Below are positions 35,177-43,512 of a stretch of 64,000 bases of DNA, piece after piece (positions within the stretch are counted from its first letter, which is position 1; each line of letters starts with the position of its first letter). A program made the position numbers and the translations under genes. Under the pieces are notes generated by a model. It saw only the letters and a program-made list of their open reading frames with translations, was not told the DNA's origin and searched no databases. Source of the stretch: DASTCZ01 sp963704455. Its GTDB lineage: Bacteria > Acidobacteriota > Terriglobia > Acidiferrales > UBA7541. Where the stretch lies: assembly GCA_963704455.1 (NCBI GenBank), contig OY969905.1:4340001-4404000 (forward strand), in the 5' to 3' direction.

Positions 35177-35485
35177 TCAGATCATGATTGGCTTGTCATT
35201 CAACCGCTTGACGTACCAGCACGGGCTGAGGCCGGAGTGCGGAAACAGTGAATGGACGCACGGTCGATCTTCAGGAGGGGCCAGCGTGAGGTCGTACTTC
35301 CCACTCTTGAGCTCGACGGCAATGACGCGCTCGAGGTGCACGGTATCGAATGGGTTACCGGGTTTCGGCCGAATCATCCGGATATGCAGCCAGGCAAAGT
35401 CGCACGCGTACGTAACCGCGGTGAGGACAATCACAAAAACAAGAAATCTCTTTATTTTGCGAACCAGGCGCTGAAATGTAATCAA
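35177..35485 (-). CDS. Small membrane-anchored protein with CVHSLFPH motif
   Basis: About 102 residues from a TTG at 35485. An earlier Met would require reading through the tRNA-His gene, so it is rejected. One N-terminal transmembrane helix (FLVFVIVLTAVTYACDF) is followed by a ~70-residue domain with LTLAPPEDRPCVHSLFPHSG.SPCWYVKRL near the C-terminus; the two Cys could form a disulfide. The closing motif looks like a conserved family signature in Acidobacteria from memory, but this was not verified. Function unknown. Confidence 0.6.
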   Translation of the reverse strand: MITFQRLVRKIKRFLVFVIVLTAVTYACDFAWLHIRMIRPKPGNPFDTVHLERVIAVELKSGKYDLTLAPPEDRPCVHSLFPHSGLSPCWYVKRLNDKPIMI

Positions 35486-35505
35486 GGATTCTCTCGCAGG
35501 AAAAC

Positions 35506-35581
35506 TGGGGTGGGCGATGGGATTCGAACCCACGACCCTCGGAGCCACAGTCCGATGTTCTACCGCTGAACTACGCCCACC
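35506..35581 (-). tRNA. tRNA-His (anticodon GTG)
   Basis: Minus-strand cloverleaf with acceptor GTGGGCG/CGCCCAC and the extra 5' G (G-1, opposite C73) unique to tRNA-His. The anticodon stem TCGGA/TCCGA encloses loop CTGTGGC with GTG at 34-36, and the T arm has GTTCGAATC. The 3' CCA is encoded (35506-35508). Confidence 0.96.
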
Positions 35582-35668
35582 GCAGAAGAAAATTCTAACA
35601 TGCAGGAGAGACATTCACCACTGAGGGCAGAGCGGAGTAGTCGCTCAGGCTGCGAGTCGGCGCGACGC

Positions 35669-36043
35669 CTACTTGCTCGCCGCAACCTCCTGCTCCAGTT
35701 TTGCGACGGTTTTTTTCAACCAGCTGAGGACAACGGCTTGGAGCTTGTAGGGATCCTCTTCGGCCTTGAGCGACTCGACGGTGTCACCCTTTTCGTTCAG
35801 CGGGATCTTGTGGCAGATGTCGCCGTCCGAGTTGCGCACTTCGGGTGGCGCAAATTCACTCAGGAAGCAGCTCGAGCATGGCTGCTCTTTTTCTTCAAGC
35901 CCGACGTTCAGGCAGATAATCGATTCGCGGAAGATCTCCGGAGCGTGGCGGGGTTCCCGAACTGAAGGGAAGTATCCCCCTTTCTCGATCATCTCGATCT
36001 CAAACTTTAACTGCTGGATCATTTCCTTCTTGTCGATGCCCAT
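35669..36043 (-). CDS. Hypothetical cytoplasmic protein with Cys pairs
   Basis: 124 residues from ATG 36043, which has AAGGAG 8 bases upstream; an earlier Met lacks a ribosome-binding site. No signal peptide or membrane segment. It has KKEMIQQLKFEIEMIEKGGYFPSVREPR, ESIICLNVG, then PCSSCFLSEFAPPE and GDICHKIPLN, giving three Cys-containing patches including a CSSC pair that could bind metal or form a disulfide. A C-terminal amphipathic helix (LSWLKKTVAKLEQEVA) may be a coiled coil. No family recognised. Confidence 0.72.
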   Translation of the reverse strand: MGIDKKEMIQQLKFEIEMIEKGGYFPSVREPRHAPEIFRESIICLNVGLEEKEQPCSSCFLSEFAPPEVRNSDGDICHKIPLNEKGDTVESLKAEEDPYKLQAVVLSWLKKTVAKLEQEVAASK

Positions 36044-36410
36044 TGGCGTACTCCTTACCGTCAGCGCGGGGGTTGCCGATTCACAAATGAAGCGTCCATG
36101 GAGGACGTGTTGAAAAGAACGATAAAAGCTGGCATTCGCCCGCAACCTGCATCATTTTCCTACGCAGAAGCTCCAGCGCACATTATAACCTTGGCGACGC
36201 GGTTGCTTGAGAACAAAATAGCTGGAGAAAGCAGCATCACGCCTGCGATGAGGATCTAGTTGGACGTAATCGCGGCCAACCGGAGATGCGGTCCGCGTTG
36301 TCACCTTGGCCGTTGTAGAGGCGCGCCCGGAAACTGACTCACTTCACAGTGAAATCGCTCGGAAAAAATTGAAAAGACTCAAGGAGATCGGAGTAAACAA
36401 ATGGAGAGAC
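36044..36410. other. Intergenic region, 367 bp
   Basis: Contains the AAGGAG ribosome-binding site of the hypothetical gene and, on the minus strand, a perfect TATAAT (forward 36182-36187) about 140 bp before its ATG without a good -35. Plus-strand open frames here continue into the antisense of the MerR-TPR gene and are not credible. Nothing else is seen. Confidence 0.5.
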
Positions 36411-37331
36411 TTATCCGCGCCTGCGGAAAGGCGTGACCTTCGCTCGGGGACGTGGGCGCGAAGAGGCGGGCGTGCCCGCGGGCTCGGGCATGCGCGATTG
36501 CGCGTAATTCGCCCAGCGACCGTTGGGTTCGTAGTGCAGATACTCGCCGAGGTGATCGCGCATTTTGTCTTTTTCGCCGGCGGCCTCGTAGAGCATCGCA
36601 AGATTCAGGTGCGCGTCCGCCAGCGACGGCGCCAGCTTTACGGCGCGCTCAAGCTGCTCGATGGCCGCGCGGTGATTTCCCATTTTTTCAAAGGCGCATC
36701 CGAGATTGAAGTGCGCGAGCGCGTTCTGCGGCTCGAGTTCGATTGCCGCCTCAAAGCAGCGCCGCGATTCCGTCGCTTCTCCCAGATGAAAGAGCGACGT
36801 GCCGAGATTCAAATGCGCTTCCGCCCAATCCGGGGCCAGCTCGACGGCGTGACGATACGCGTCCGCGGCGCGTTGCATTGTCGAGGAGTGACGGTCGCAC
36901 GACAGCCCCGTTTCAAACCACTCCTCCGCGGTGTGCGAAGGCAGCGCGCGGACCTTTGTGGCCAGCGGCTCAACGTCAAATTCCAGCAGAAGCTGCCCGG
37001 TAAGCGGCTCGATGGCGGGCGCGCCCGGCCACGGCTGGCTGACCACAACCTTGCGGCCATTTGTGGTGATACGGAGGCGCGAAATGGGGGCATTGGCCTC
37101 GCCAAGCTGTTCGCGAAGCGCTTCCAGGGCCCTGCGAAGCCGCCGGGCGGGCAGGCCGCGCGACGTCAAGCGCTTCATTGTTTCGAGCGCGACCAGGTCC
37201 GTGAAATTGTAGAAGCGTTCACCCCAGCGCAGCTCGGGCGAAATCAGACGCAGCCGCGCCCAATAGTCGAGCTGGCGGCGAGTGACGCCGAGAATACGCA
37301 CAACTTCGTCGCGCGTGAATCGTCTCTGCAC
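36411..37331 (-). CDS. MerR-type HTH protein fused to TPR repeats
   Basis: 306 residues from GTG 37331, with GGAGAG 8 bases upstream. Residues 1-70 are a MerR winged helix (RFTRDEVVRILGVTRRQLDYWARLRLISP...RFYNFTDLVALE). A linker with a beta-rich block (RLRITTNGRKVVVSQPWPGAPAIEPLTGQLLLEF) leads to three or four TPR units (AADAYRHAVELAPDWAEAHLNLGTSLFHLGEATESRRCFE and following), ending in a basic Pro-rich tail. Fusion of a DNA-binding head to TPRs suggests a transcription factor that senses a protein partner. No effector is known for this arrangement. Confidence 0.85.
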   Translation of the reverse strand: MQRRFTRDEVVRILGVTRRQLDYWARLRLISPELRWGERFYNFTDLVALETMKRLTSRGLPARRLRRALEALREQLGEANAPISRLRITTNGRKVVVSQPWPGAPAIEPLTGQLLLEFDVEPLATKVRALPSHTAEEWFETGLSCDRHSSTMQRAADAYRHAVELAPDWAEAHLNLGTSLFHLGEATESRRCFEAAIELEPQNALAHFNLGCAFEKMGNHRAAIEQLERAVKLAPSLADAHLNLAMLYEAAGEKDKMRDHLGEYLHYEPNGRWANYAQSRMPEPAGTPASSRPRPRAKVTPFRRRG

Positions 37332-37562
37332 TCTGGAAACTCTCCGGCGGGCGCCGGGTAGATGACCGCACCCCAAGTGAATACGCGAAAGGCGTGCCCC
37401 AAGATGCCGCGCTCTTCCGTACCCAGGGGCGACATTATTCACATTGTGGGCTGAATGGGAAGCAAAAAATCCACAGGCAAGGCCTTGCGGGGCTGGAACG
37501 TCGGATTGAGCCGGGGCGCTTGCGTGTGACCTTCAAATGTAAAGTAGAGTTCGGACACCTGA

Positions 37563-39224
37563 ATGCCACTCCACGAAATTGAACGGCGGTCGCTCGAGCG
37601 TCAGGTGACACTGGCGCGTCCCCCGCTGATTGTCTTGGCGCTGATGAGCATGCTGCTGGCGTCGCGCGCCACTGGCGCAGCGCTGTTTTTGTGCGCGTAT
37701 CTCGCGCTTAGCCTTGTTTTTGCGTTCATCCACTCGCCCCAGTGGGAAGACAAGTGGCAATACGCGCTCGTCGCGGACATTCTTGCCATCGCGGTCTTTC
37801 TTTTTCTTACGCCATCGGTGGTTCCGGTTTGGTTTCTCCTGCTGATCGCGGCTTACGAGGCCGGCGCGGGCTGGGGGGGCGGCCGCGCATACTGGATTGT
37901 GGTTGCGATTGCGGCCGGAATCCTCGCTTGGAGCTTGCTGCGCGATCATCCGATGTGGGGTGAAATCTTTGGCGTGATAGAAATCGTCAGCGGGACGATG
38001 ATTGCCGGATTCGGCATGGCTTATCTTGGCGACCGCAACCGCCAGCATGCCGCCGAGCATAAATTTATCGCGGGCCTGACGGCGATGCTTTCGGTCGAAA
38101 GTGGAATCGCAGAATCCTTGCGATCCGTAATGGCGGAACTCATCGCTTCCTTCGGTTGCGAGCGCGCGTTCCTCGTTCATCGCGACACCGAACTCGAACG
38201 AATCTTCCTGTGGAAGTTCGATGGAGATAACCAGAAGCACCTCATCCCCGAAAATCTGCCGCTTCTCGCCAGCGACGGTTTTCTCTTTGACGTTGCAGAC
38301 GTAAATGTCGCTCTGAATAACTTGGATGGGAAGCCGGATGGCTTCGCGTGGAACCGCTTGACTGGCATCCCGGTCGCGGAAGTCCCGCGAATCCCCGCGC
38401 ACGCGCGCGAGATTCTCGGGTTGCGTTCCGCAATTGCGGTGACGATGGAAATTGAGGGCCAGCCCAACACGCGCGTGATGCTTGCAAATTGCCGCGGCAG
38501 GTTCACCCCGCGCGATCTCCGGCGCCTCGAACGCATCGTGCTCCATCTCGGGCCGCCGCTCGAAAATCTTTTTCTATTGCGCCACCTGCGCGCGCGCGCC
38601 ATCGAAGCCGAGCGCAGCCGCATCTCCCGCGACATCCACGACGGCATTTTGCAAACGCTGCTGAGCATCGAGATCCAGCTCGACGTGCTGCGCCGCAAAC
38701 TTCCGCAATCGCCCGAGCAGGCCGCTTCGGCACTTGCGGGGTTGCAGCAGACCGTGCGCAACGAATCCGCGGAACTGCGCCGCATGATCACAGACCTGCG
38801 TCCGCTGCGCGTACAAAGCGCGGACATGCTCGACCTGATGACTGGGTTCGCCGAGCGCTTCCGCAATGAATCCACCATCCAAGTTGAGTTAATCGTGGAT
38901 TCGCCCGAATTGCAGGCGCCTGACCGCGTTTGTCGCGAGATCTTCCAGATATACAGGGAAGCACTCAACAACATAAAAAAACATGCCCGCGCCAGCCACG
39001 TCGTGGTAAAACTTACTCAGTCGGACAGCCGTGTTACATTGGTGGTGGACGACGACGGAGAAGGATTCAGCTTCGCGGGCCGGTTTTCCGGCGAAGAGCT
39101 TGACCGCTTGAGACTGGGCCCGATTTCCATCAAAGAGCATACGCGGACCGTCGGGGGCGTTTTGACCGTGGAGTCAAGCCCCGGGCATGGAGCGCGCCTG
39201 ATTGTGGAAGTGCCGCTCGGCTAA
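37563..39224 (+). CDS. NarL-family membrane sensor histidine kinase
   Basis: 553 residues. An N-terminal membrane region of about five helices (residues 20-155) has no large periplasmic loop, implying sensing in the membrane or cytoplasm. A GAF-like domain (about 165-335) is followed by a HisKA_3 dimerisation domain with H359 in RISRDIHDGILQTL and a HATPase domain with EALNNIKKHARAS (N box), VDDDGEGF (G1) and PGHGARLIVEVPL (G2). The cognate response regulator gene starts 2 bp after its stop. The signal is unknown. Confidence 0.92.
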   Translation: MPLHEIERRSLERQVTLARPPLIVLALMSMLLASRATGAALFLCAYLALSLVFAFIHSPQWEDKWQYALVADILAIAVFLFLTPSVVPVWFLLLIAAYEAGAGWGGGRAYWIVVAIAAGILAWSLLRDHPMWGEIFGVIEIVSGTMIAGFGMAYLGDRNRQHAAEHKFIAGLTAMLSVESGIAESLRSVMAELIASFGCERAFLVHRDTELERIFLWKFDGDNQKHLIPENLPLLASDGFLFDVADVNVALNNLDGKPDGFAWNRLTGIPVAEVPRIPAHAREILGLRSAIAVTMEIEGQPNTRVMLANCRGRFTPRDLRRLERIVLHLGPPLENLFLLRHLRARAIEAERSRISRDIHDGILQTLLSIEIQLDVLRRKLPQSPEQAASALAGLQQTVRNESAELRRMITDLRPLRVQSADMLDLMTGFAERFRNESTIQVELIVDSPELQAPDRVCREIFQIYREALNNIKKHARASHVVVKLTQSDSRVTLVVDDDGEGFSFAGRFSGEELDRLRLGPISIKEHTRTVGGVLTVESSPGHGARLIVEVPLG

Positions 39225-39225
39225 A

Positions 39226-39891
39226 ATGGCAAAAGGCAAGCAACCAATTCGGGTTCTCGTTGCGGACGATCACGCGATTTTCCGCGACGGTCTGCGCAAA
39301 CTTCTTGATGCCGACGACGACATTACGATTGTCGGCGAAGCGCAGAACGGCACGGAGTGCATCCGCCTGATCACCAAGCTGAAGCCGGATATTCTCCTGC
39401 TTGACCTTCGCATGCCTGACAAGGATGGGCTCGCCGTTCTTGAAGAGGTAAATTTCGATTCGCTGCCCACCCGCGTAATCTGCGTGACCGCCGCGGAAGA
39501 TGACCGCGACGTCGTCCGCGCGATGCGGCTGGGAGCGCGCGGCGTGGTGCTGAAACAATCCGCCACGGATTTGCTTGTGAAAAGCATCCACCGCGTTTTC
39601 GCCGGCGAGATCTGGCTCGACAACCACATGACCGCGGAGGTCATGAAAGCATTCTCGAAATCGTCCGAATCCGGCCCGCGCCGCGAAAAACCGCTGCTCA
39701 GCGAGCGCGAAAAAGAAATCGTGCAACTTGTGGCGCAGGGCTTCCGCAATAAAGAGATCGGCGAAAAGCTGTTCATCAGCGAGCAGACGGTGAAAAACCA
39801 CCTGCACAACATTTTCGACAAGCTCGGCGTTTCCGATCGCCTCGAACTGGCGCTTTACGCCATCCACCACCGGTTGATTGACAAGGCCTGA
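39226..39891 (+). CDS. NarL/FixJ-type response regulator
   Basis: 221 residues. A receiver domain (residues 8-125) has the DD pair 14-15, phospho-acceptor D60 (ILLLDLRMPDKDG), T in CVTAAEDDRD and K in VLKQSATD. A LuxR-type HTH (LLSEREKEIVQLVAQGFRNKEIGEKLFISEQTVKNHLHNIFDKLGV) follows. It is paired with the preceding kinase, whose gene ends 2 bp upstream, and followed by M16 peptidase genes with only 1 bp between stop and start, so those may be in the same transcript. Confidence 0.94.
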   Translation: MAKGKQPIRVLVADDHAIFRDGLRKLLDADDDITIVGEAQNGTECIRLITKLKPDILLLDLRMPDKDGLAVLEEVNFDSLPTRVICVTAAEDDRDVVRAMRLGARGVVLKQSATDLLVKSIHRVFAGEIWLDNHMTAEVMKAFSKSSESGPRREKPLLSEREKEIVQLVAQGFRNKEIGEKLFISEQTVKNHLHNIFDKLGVSDRLELALYAIHHRLIDKA

Positions 39892-39892
39892 C

Positions 39893-41350
39893 GTGCCGCT
39901 GAATCCCGCCAATTTCCCGCGCGGGCGCGGGAGCCAGAGAAGGGAAGTGTTTTCCAGGCCGCTTGCGTTCGCCCTCGCGCTGGTTCTGATTGCCGCCGCG
40001 GTGTGCGCTGCGCAGGTCCAGGGGCCATCCACCACAACCGCCGGCCGAATTTCAAGCGATTCACTTCTCAAGTCCAAGGTGCTTTCCAACGGTCTCGAAG
40101 TCATCGTTTACGAGGACCATACCGTCCCTCTCGTGACTGTTAATTTTGTCGTGAAAGCCGGCTCGTTTGTCGAATCGCTAAATGAAAGCGGCCTTTCGCA
40201 TCTTGACGAGCACATGTTTTTCAAATCCAACCGAGCTTCCAAGAATCAGGAACCGTATCTGGAAAACATCGGCGAGATGGGCATCAACTACAACGGTTCG
40301 ACTTTCGAGGAGCATTGCGAGGAGTACGTCACCACACTCACACCAAATTTCCCCGTCGCGATTCACTATCTCCGTGACGCCGCGCGCTATCCGCTCTTTG
40401 ACCCGGATGAAGTTCTGAAGGAACGCGCCGTCGTCCTGGATGAATCCGACCGGAATGACGCAAATCCATACGGGTTGATCGAGAATCAGATGACAACGCG
40501 GCTTTTTTACATGTATCCGAACCGAAAGCTGCCCGGCGGCTCCCGCGACGTTGTGGGCCATGCCACGCCTGAACTCCTGCGTACTTTTTATGACCGCTAC
40601 TATGTGCCGAACAATGCCGCGCTCGTGATCGCCGGTGACCTCACCCCGGCGGAAGCGTTCAAGCAGGCGGAATCATTTTTCGGCGATTGGCCGCGCGCCG
40701 CGGACCCATTTGAGAGGTTTCCGGTTCCCGTGAATCCCCCGCTCCCGAAAAGTTCCGCCGAAATTCTTCAGGGGCCGGTGCAAAACGTCATCATTGAAAT
40801 GGGCTGGCAGGGGCCTTCCATCGGCAAGGACAACGCTGCCACTTATGCCGCCGACGTTTTTTCCTATATCGTGCGCCAGCCGAATTCGCGCTTCCAGAAG
40901 GCGCTGGTGGATTCAGGGCTCGCCTCGGCTGTCGGCCTCGGCTATTACACCCAGCGCTATGTGGGCCCCATAAAAATTATCGTGGAGACCACACCCGAAA
41001 AGGCGCGCGCTACTTTGGTGGCGCTTCAAAAAGAGATCTCCCACTTCGGCGATCCGGATTATTTCTCCGACCCGGAGTTGCGCGATGCGAAAACTCTGCT
41101 GGGCGTCAACGATCTTTTCGAGCGCGAAAAAACATCCGAATATGCAATTACGCTGGGGTTTTGGTGGGCTTCCACCGGCATTGACTATTTCAGGGGATAT
41201 CAACAGACGCTCGCGGCCGTCACGCGCGCGGATATCTCGCGCTACCTGAATACGTATGTCCTCGGAAAGCCGCATGTGGCGCTCGTGCTTCTTTCTCCCG
41301 ACGCGCAAAAGCGCATCCAATTGAAACCCGAAGAGGTGCTCGGGCAATGA
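39893..41350 (+). CDS. M16 zinc metallopeptidase, catalytic subunit
   Basis: 485 residues from GTG 39893, immediately after the response-regulator stop, with AAGG upstream; a TTG within the regulator gene is an alternative. A hydrophobic export segment (PLAFALALVLIAAAVCAAQ) is followed by the first M16 domain with the inverted zinc motif HLDEH (H103, E106, H107) and a second acidic zinc ligand region in FEEHCEEYVT. The C-terminal half is the inactive second lobe (RYYVPNNAALVIAGDL). Periplasmic peptide degradation is likely. Its stop overlaps the next gene (ATGA). Confidence 0.9.
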   Translation: MPLNPANFPRGRGSQRREVFSRPLAFALALVLIAAAVCAAQVQGPSTTTAGRISSDSLLKSKVLSNGLEVIVYEDHTVPLVTVNFVVKAGSFVESLNESGLSHLDEHMFFKSNRASKNQEPYLENIGEMGINYNGSTFEEHCEEYVTTLTPNFPVAIHYLRDAARYPLFDPDEVLKERAVVLDESDRNDANPYGLIENQMTTRLFYMYPNRKLPGGSRDVVGHATPELLRTFYDRYYVPNNAALVIAGDLTPAEAFKQAESFFGDWPRAADPFERFPVPVNPPLPKSSAEILQGPVQNVIIEMGWQGPSIGKDNAATYAADVFSYIVRQPNSRFQKALVDSGLASAVGLGYYTQRYVGPIKIIVETTPEKARATLVALQKEISHFGDPDYFSDPELRDAKTLLGVNDLFEREKTSEYAITLGFWWASTGIDYFRGYQQTLAAVTRADISRYLNTYVLGKPHVALVLLSPDAQKRIQLKPEEVLGQ

Positions 41351-42675
41351 CGCGCAACCTGCGGATCCTGCTGAAGGTCTCGGCTGTTCTTTCTCTCGTG
41401 GTTGTCTGGCAGGCTGCAGCGCAGGCGCCCGCCGACACCGGCCGCGTCACGGAATTCGACGTAAACGGATTAAAGGTAATCGTAAAACGGCGGCCCGCCA
41501 GCGACACCGTTGCGGTGGGACTTTTCATTCGCGGTGGTTCTTCAAACATCACCGAAGCGAATGCCGGCATTGAGGCCTTGCTGCTCACCGCGGCGGCGGA
41601 GGGAAGCGCGCGGTTTCCTCGGAGTGAGATGAATGCTGCGCTTACCGGAATGGGCTCCACGATTTCTTCCGGCTCCAATAATGACTACTCCTCGTTTGCT
41701 CTCGCCTGCACTCGCACCGCGTTTGACCGCTCCTGGGAAATCTTCGCTGACGCGGCGCTGCACCCGCTCCTGCTCTCCGCCGACATCGAGCGCGATCGCG
41801 CCGCGCTGATCGCCGCCGCGCGCGCCCGGCTGGAAACGCCGGAACCTCTTCTAAGTGACATCAGGCGTCGCGCTGTTTTCGCGGGCCACCCTTACCAGAA
41901 TGATCCCGATGGCACGCCGGAATCGCTCGCGAAAATCACAGTGGACGACTTGCGCGCCTACCACAAACAGATCATGCAGCGCTCCCGCCTTTTGCTTGTG
42001 ATCGTCGGCGATCTCGACCCTGCGGCGATTCGCCCGCGAATTGAGGCCACTTTCGGCGCGCTTCCTGCCGGAGAGACTCGTTCCGCGGCCACTCCGTTAT
42101 TCGCATTTGACAAGCCGAGCGTGCAGGTCACTGAACGCGCTTTGCCGTCCACTTATTTTGAGGGTGTTTTCGCGGGCCCGCAGTTCAAATCTCCGGATAC
42201 GGATGCGCTGGCCATCGCGATGGCCATCCTGCAAGACAGGGTTTTCTACGCCGTGCGCGTCAAGAATGCGCTGGCTTATGACCCGGAGGCCTCCCATTCC
42301 GAACTTAGCGCCTCGTATGGCTATGTTTCTGCGTCGTCCACGGACGTTTGCCGTGCGGCAGAGCTCATGTTGGAAGAGATTCGCCGCATGAAAGATGTTC
42401 CTGTGGCGGCCGACGATCTTTCATCCGTTGTCGCACAATTCTCCACGGACTATTACGTTCAGATACAGACCAGCGCCTCGCAGGCGGGCCGCCTCGCTCT
42501 CTACGAAATCAACGGAGGCGGCTGGCGAAATGGCGAATCGCGTCTGGACCGTCTTCGCGCCGTCACGCCCGGCGATGTGCAGCGCGTCGCCCGGCAATAC
42601 ATGCACGATTTGCAGTTTGTAATTCTGGGCGATGCAAAGAGCGTTAAGAAGGGCGTTTTTACAGCCCAGCCCTGA
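41347..42675 (+). CDS. M16-fold protein lacking the zinc motif (partner subunit)
   Basis: 442 residues, with its ATG overlapping the preceding M16 gene. A signal peptide (LLKVSAVLSLVVVWQAAAQAP) and the two M16 lobes are recognisable (GLKVIVKRRPASDTVAVGLFIRGGSSN; SRLLLVIVGDLDPAAIRPRIEATFG), but where HxxEH should lie the sequence reads GIEALLLTAAAEGS, with no His. This is the usual pattern of an M16 pair in which the second subunit is inactive and helps substrate binding, as in mitochondrial processing peptidase alpha/beta or the YmxG-like pairs of bacteria. Confidence 0.88.
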   Translation: MTRNLRILLKVSAVLSLVVVWQAAAQAPADTGRVTEFDVNGLKVIVKRRPASDTVAVGLFIRGGSSNITEANAGIEALLLTAAAEGSARFPRSEMNAALTGMGSTISSGSNNDYSSFALACTRTAFDRSWEIFADAALHPLLLSADIERDRAALIAAARARLETPEPLLSDIRRRAVFAGHPYQNDPDGTPESLAKITVDDLRAYHKQIMQRSRLLLVIVGDLDPAAIRPRIEATFGALPAGETRSAATPLFAFDKPSVQVTERALPSTYFEGVFAGPQFKSPDTDALAIAMAILQDRVFYAVRVKNALAYDPEASHSELSASYGYVSASSTDVCRAAELMLEEIRRMKDVPVAADDLSSVVAQFSTDYYVQIQTSASQAGRLALYEINGGGWRNGESRLDRLRAVTPGDVQRVARQYMHDLQFVILGDAKSVKKGVFTAQP

Positions 42676-42889
42676 TGTTTCAAATCCGAACTTCCTCTCT
42701 TAAGCTCCTCCAGTCCGCTTTTTCAGCCGATGGAAATCCGCAGGGAAAAAGTGTCAAAAGTATGGATGGTACCTCGGTACCTCTGCGCGACCCCTAAAAA
42801 TGGGCCGGTAGAGCTATTGAGCGTGCAATGGGTTCGGCTTAATCTCACATCTGACAAGAAGCGCTATGTGTGTTGTTGGAGGAGACCCT

Positions 42890-43225
42890 GTGACTGCCAC
42901 GGAACGCCGTCTTAATCAGAGATTTCATATTCGTCTGCCCATGACGGTCCGATGGACCAGCGGGTCAGCCGTCGGTGAAGCAAAAACTGAATCATTCAAC
43001 GTTAGCTCTCGCGGTGTTTTTTTCATGCTGCCCAAGGGAGTAAAGCGCGGCTCGCCCGTTGAAATCCTTTTGACCCTGCCCCACGAAATTACGCTGGCTG
43101 GTCCGGTCCGCGTCCGCTGCCTCGGCCGTGTGGCCCGCACGGAAGACAAAGATCCCGGCAAGTTCGGCATCGTGGCGGAAATTGAACGGTACGAATTCTT
43201 GCGTGGCGATGAGTTCGCCGCGTAG
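42890..43225 (+). CDS. PilZ-domain protein
   Basis: 111 residues from GTG 42890, after GGAGGAGA. The PilZ c-di-GMP-binding pattern is present at the N-terminus as RRLNQRFHIRLP (R-x3-R region) and then SFNVSSRGVFFMLPKGV, the D/NxSxxG-equivalent loop, followed by the beta-barrel strands LAGPVRVRCLGRVART. A stand-alone PilZ domain without an enzymatic partner acts as a c-di-GMP effector, usually for motility, polysaccharide or surface functions. The first Arg motif is RxxxR-like but the loop has SSRG where the consensus has NxSxxG, so binding should be tested. A terminator follows. Confidence 0.82.
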   Translation: MTATERRLNQRFHIRLPMTVRWTSGSAVGEAKTESFNVSSRGVFFMLPKGVKRGSPVEILLTLPHEITLAGPVRVRCLGRVARTEDKDPGKFGIVAEIERYEFLRGDEFAA

Positions 43226-43268
43226 CACAAGCTTGCTCACACCCTGCGGAGGTGAGTGAGAAACACTG

Positions 43269-43312
43269 GGGCGCCAGGGACCCTCAGCCCGGCGCCCTGG
43301 TCGCTTTTTTGG
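43269..43312 (+). terminator. Rho-independent terminator after PilZ gene
   Basis: GGGCGCC (43269-43275) pairs with GGCGCCC (43291-43297) over a GC-rich loop containing AGGG/CCCT, and a TTTTTT run follows after six bases. It lies 44 bp after the stop. Confidence 0.65.
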
Positions 43313-43512
43313 CCCTCCTCATTTGCACTTCTCCCCGAATGCTCTCGCAATCTTGGCACGCGTGCGGCAATCCACCCATCCATCTTCGGTGTTTGTGTCC
43401 TGCCATAAAAAGAAGTCTGTCAGCTCTGTATGGATCGAAAAAAAATCAGGAGGCAAAGGGCTCGCCTTTGCCTCCCGGTGATCAAGCTGTGCGGTTGGTT
43501 GCGCTTTGCCGC

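Noticed and set aside
35486..35614. N-terminal extension of the small minus-strand gene through tRNA-His
   Set aside because: The first 40 codons would be encoded by the tRNA gene itself; a TTG at 35485 is preferred.
36306..37361. Plus-strand open frame of about 351 codons
   Set aside because: Antisense to the MerR-TPR gene, Arg-rich shadow without recognisable domain.
42768..42781. Two GGTACC hexamers 2 bp apart after the M16 genes
   Set aside because: Too short to call an operator; no second copy or dyad with spacing typical of a regulator.
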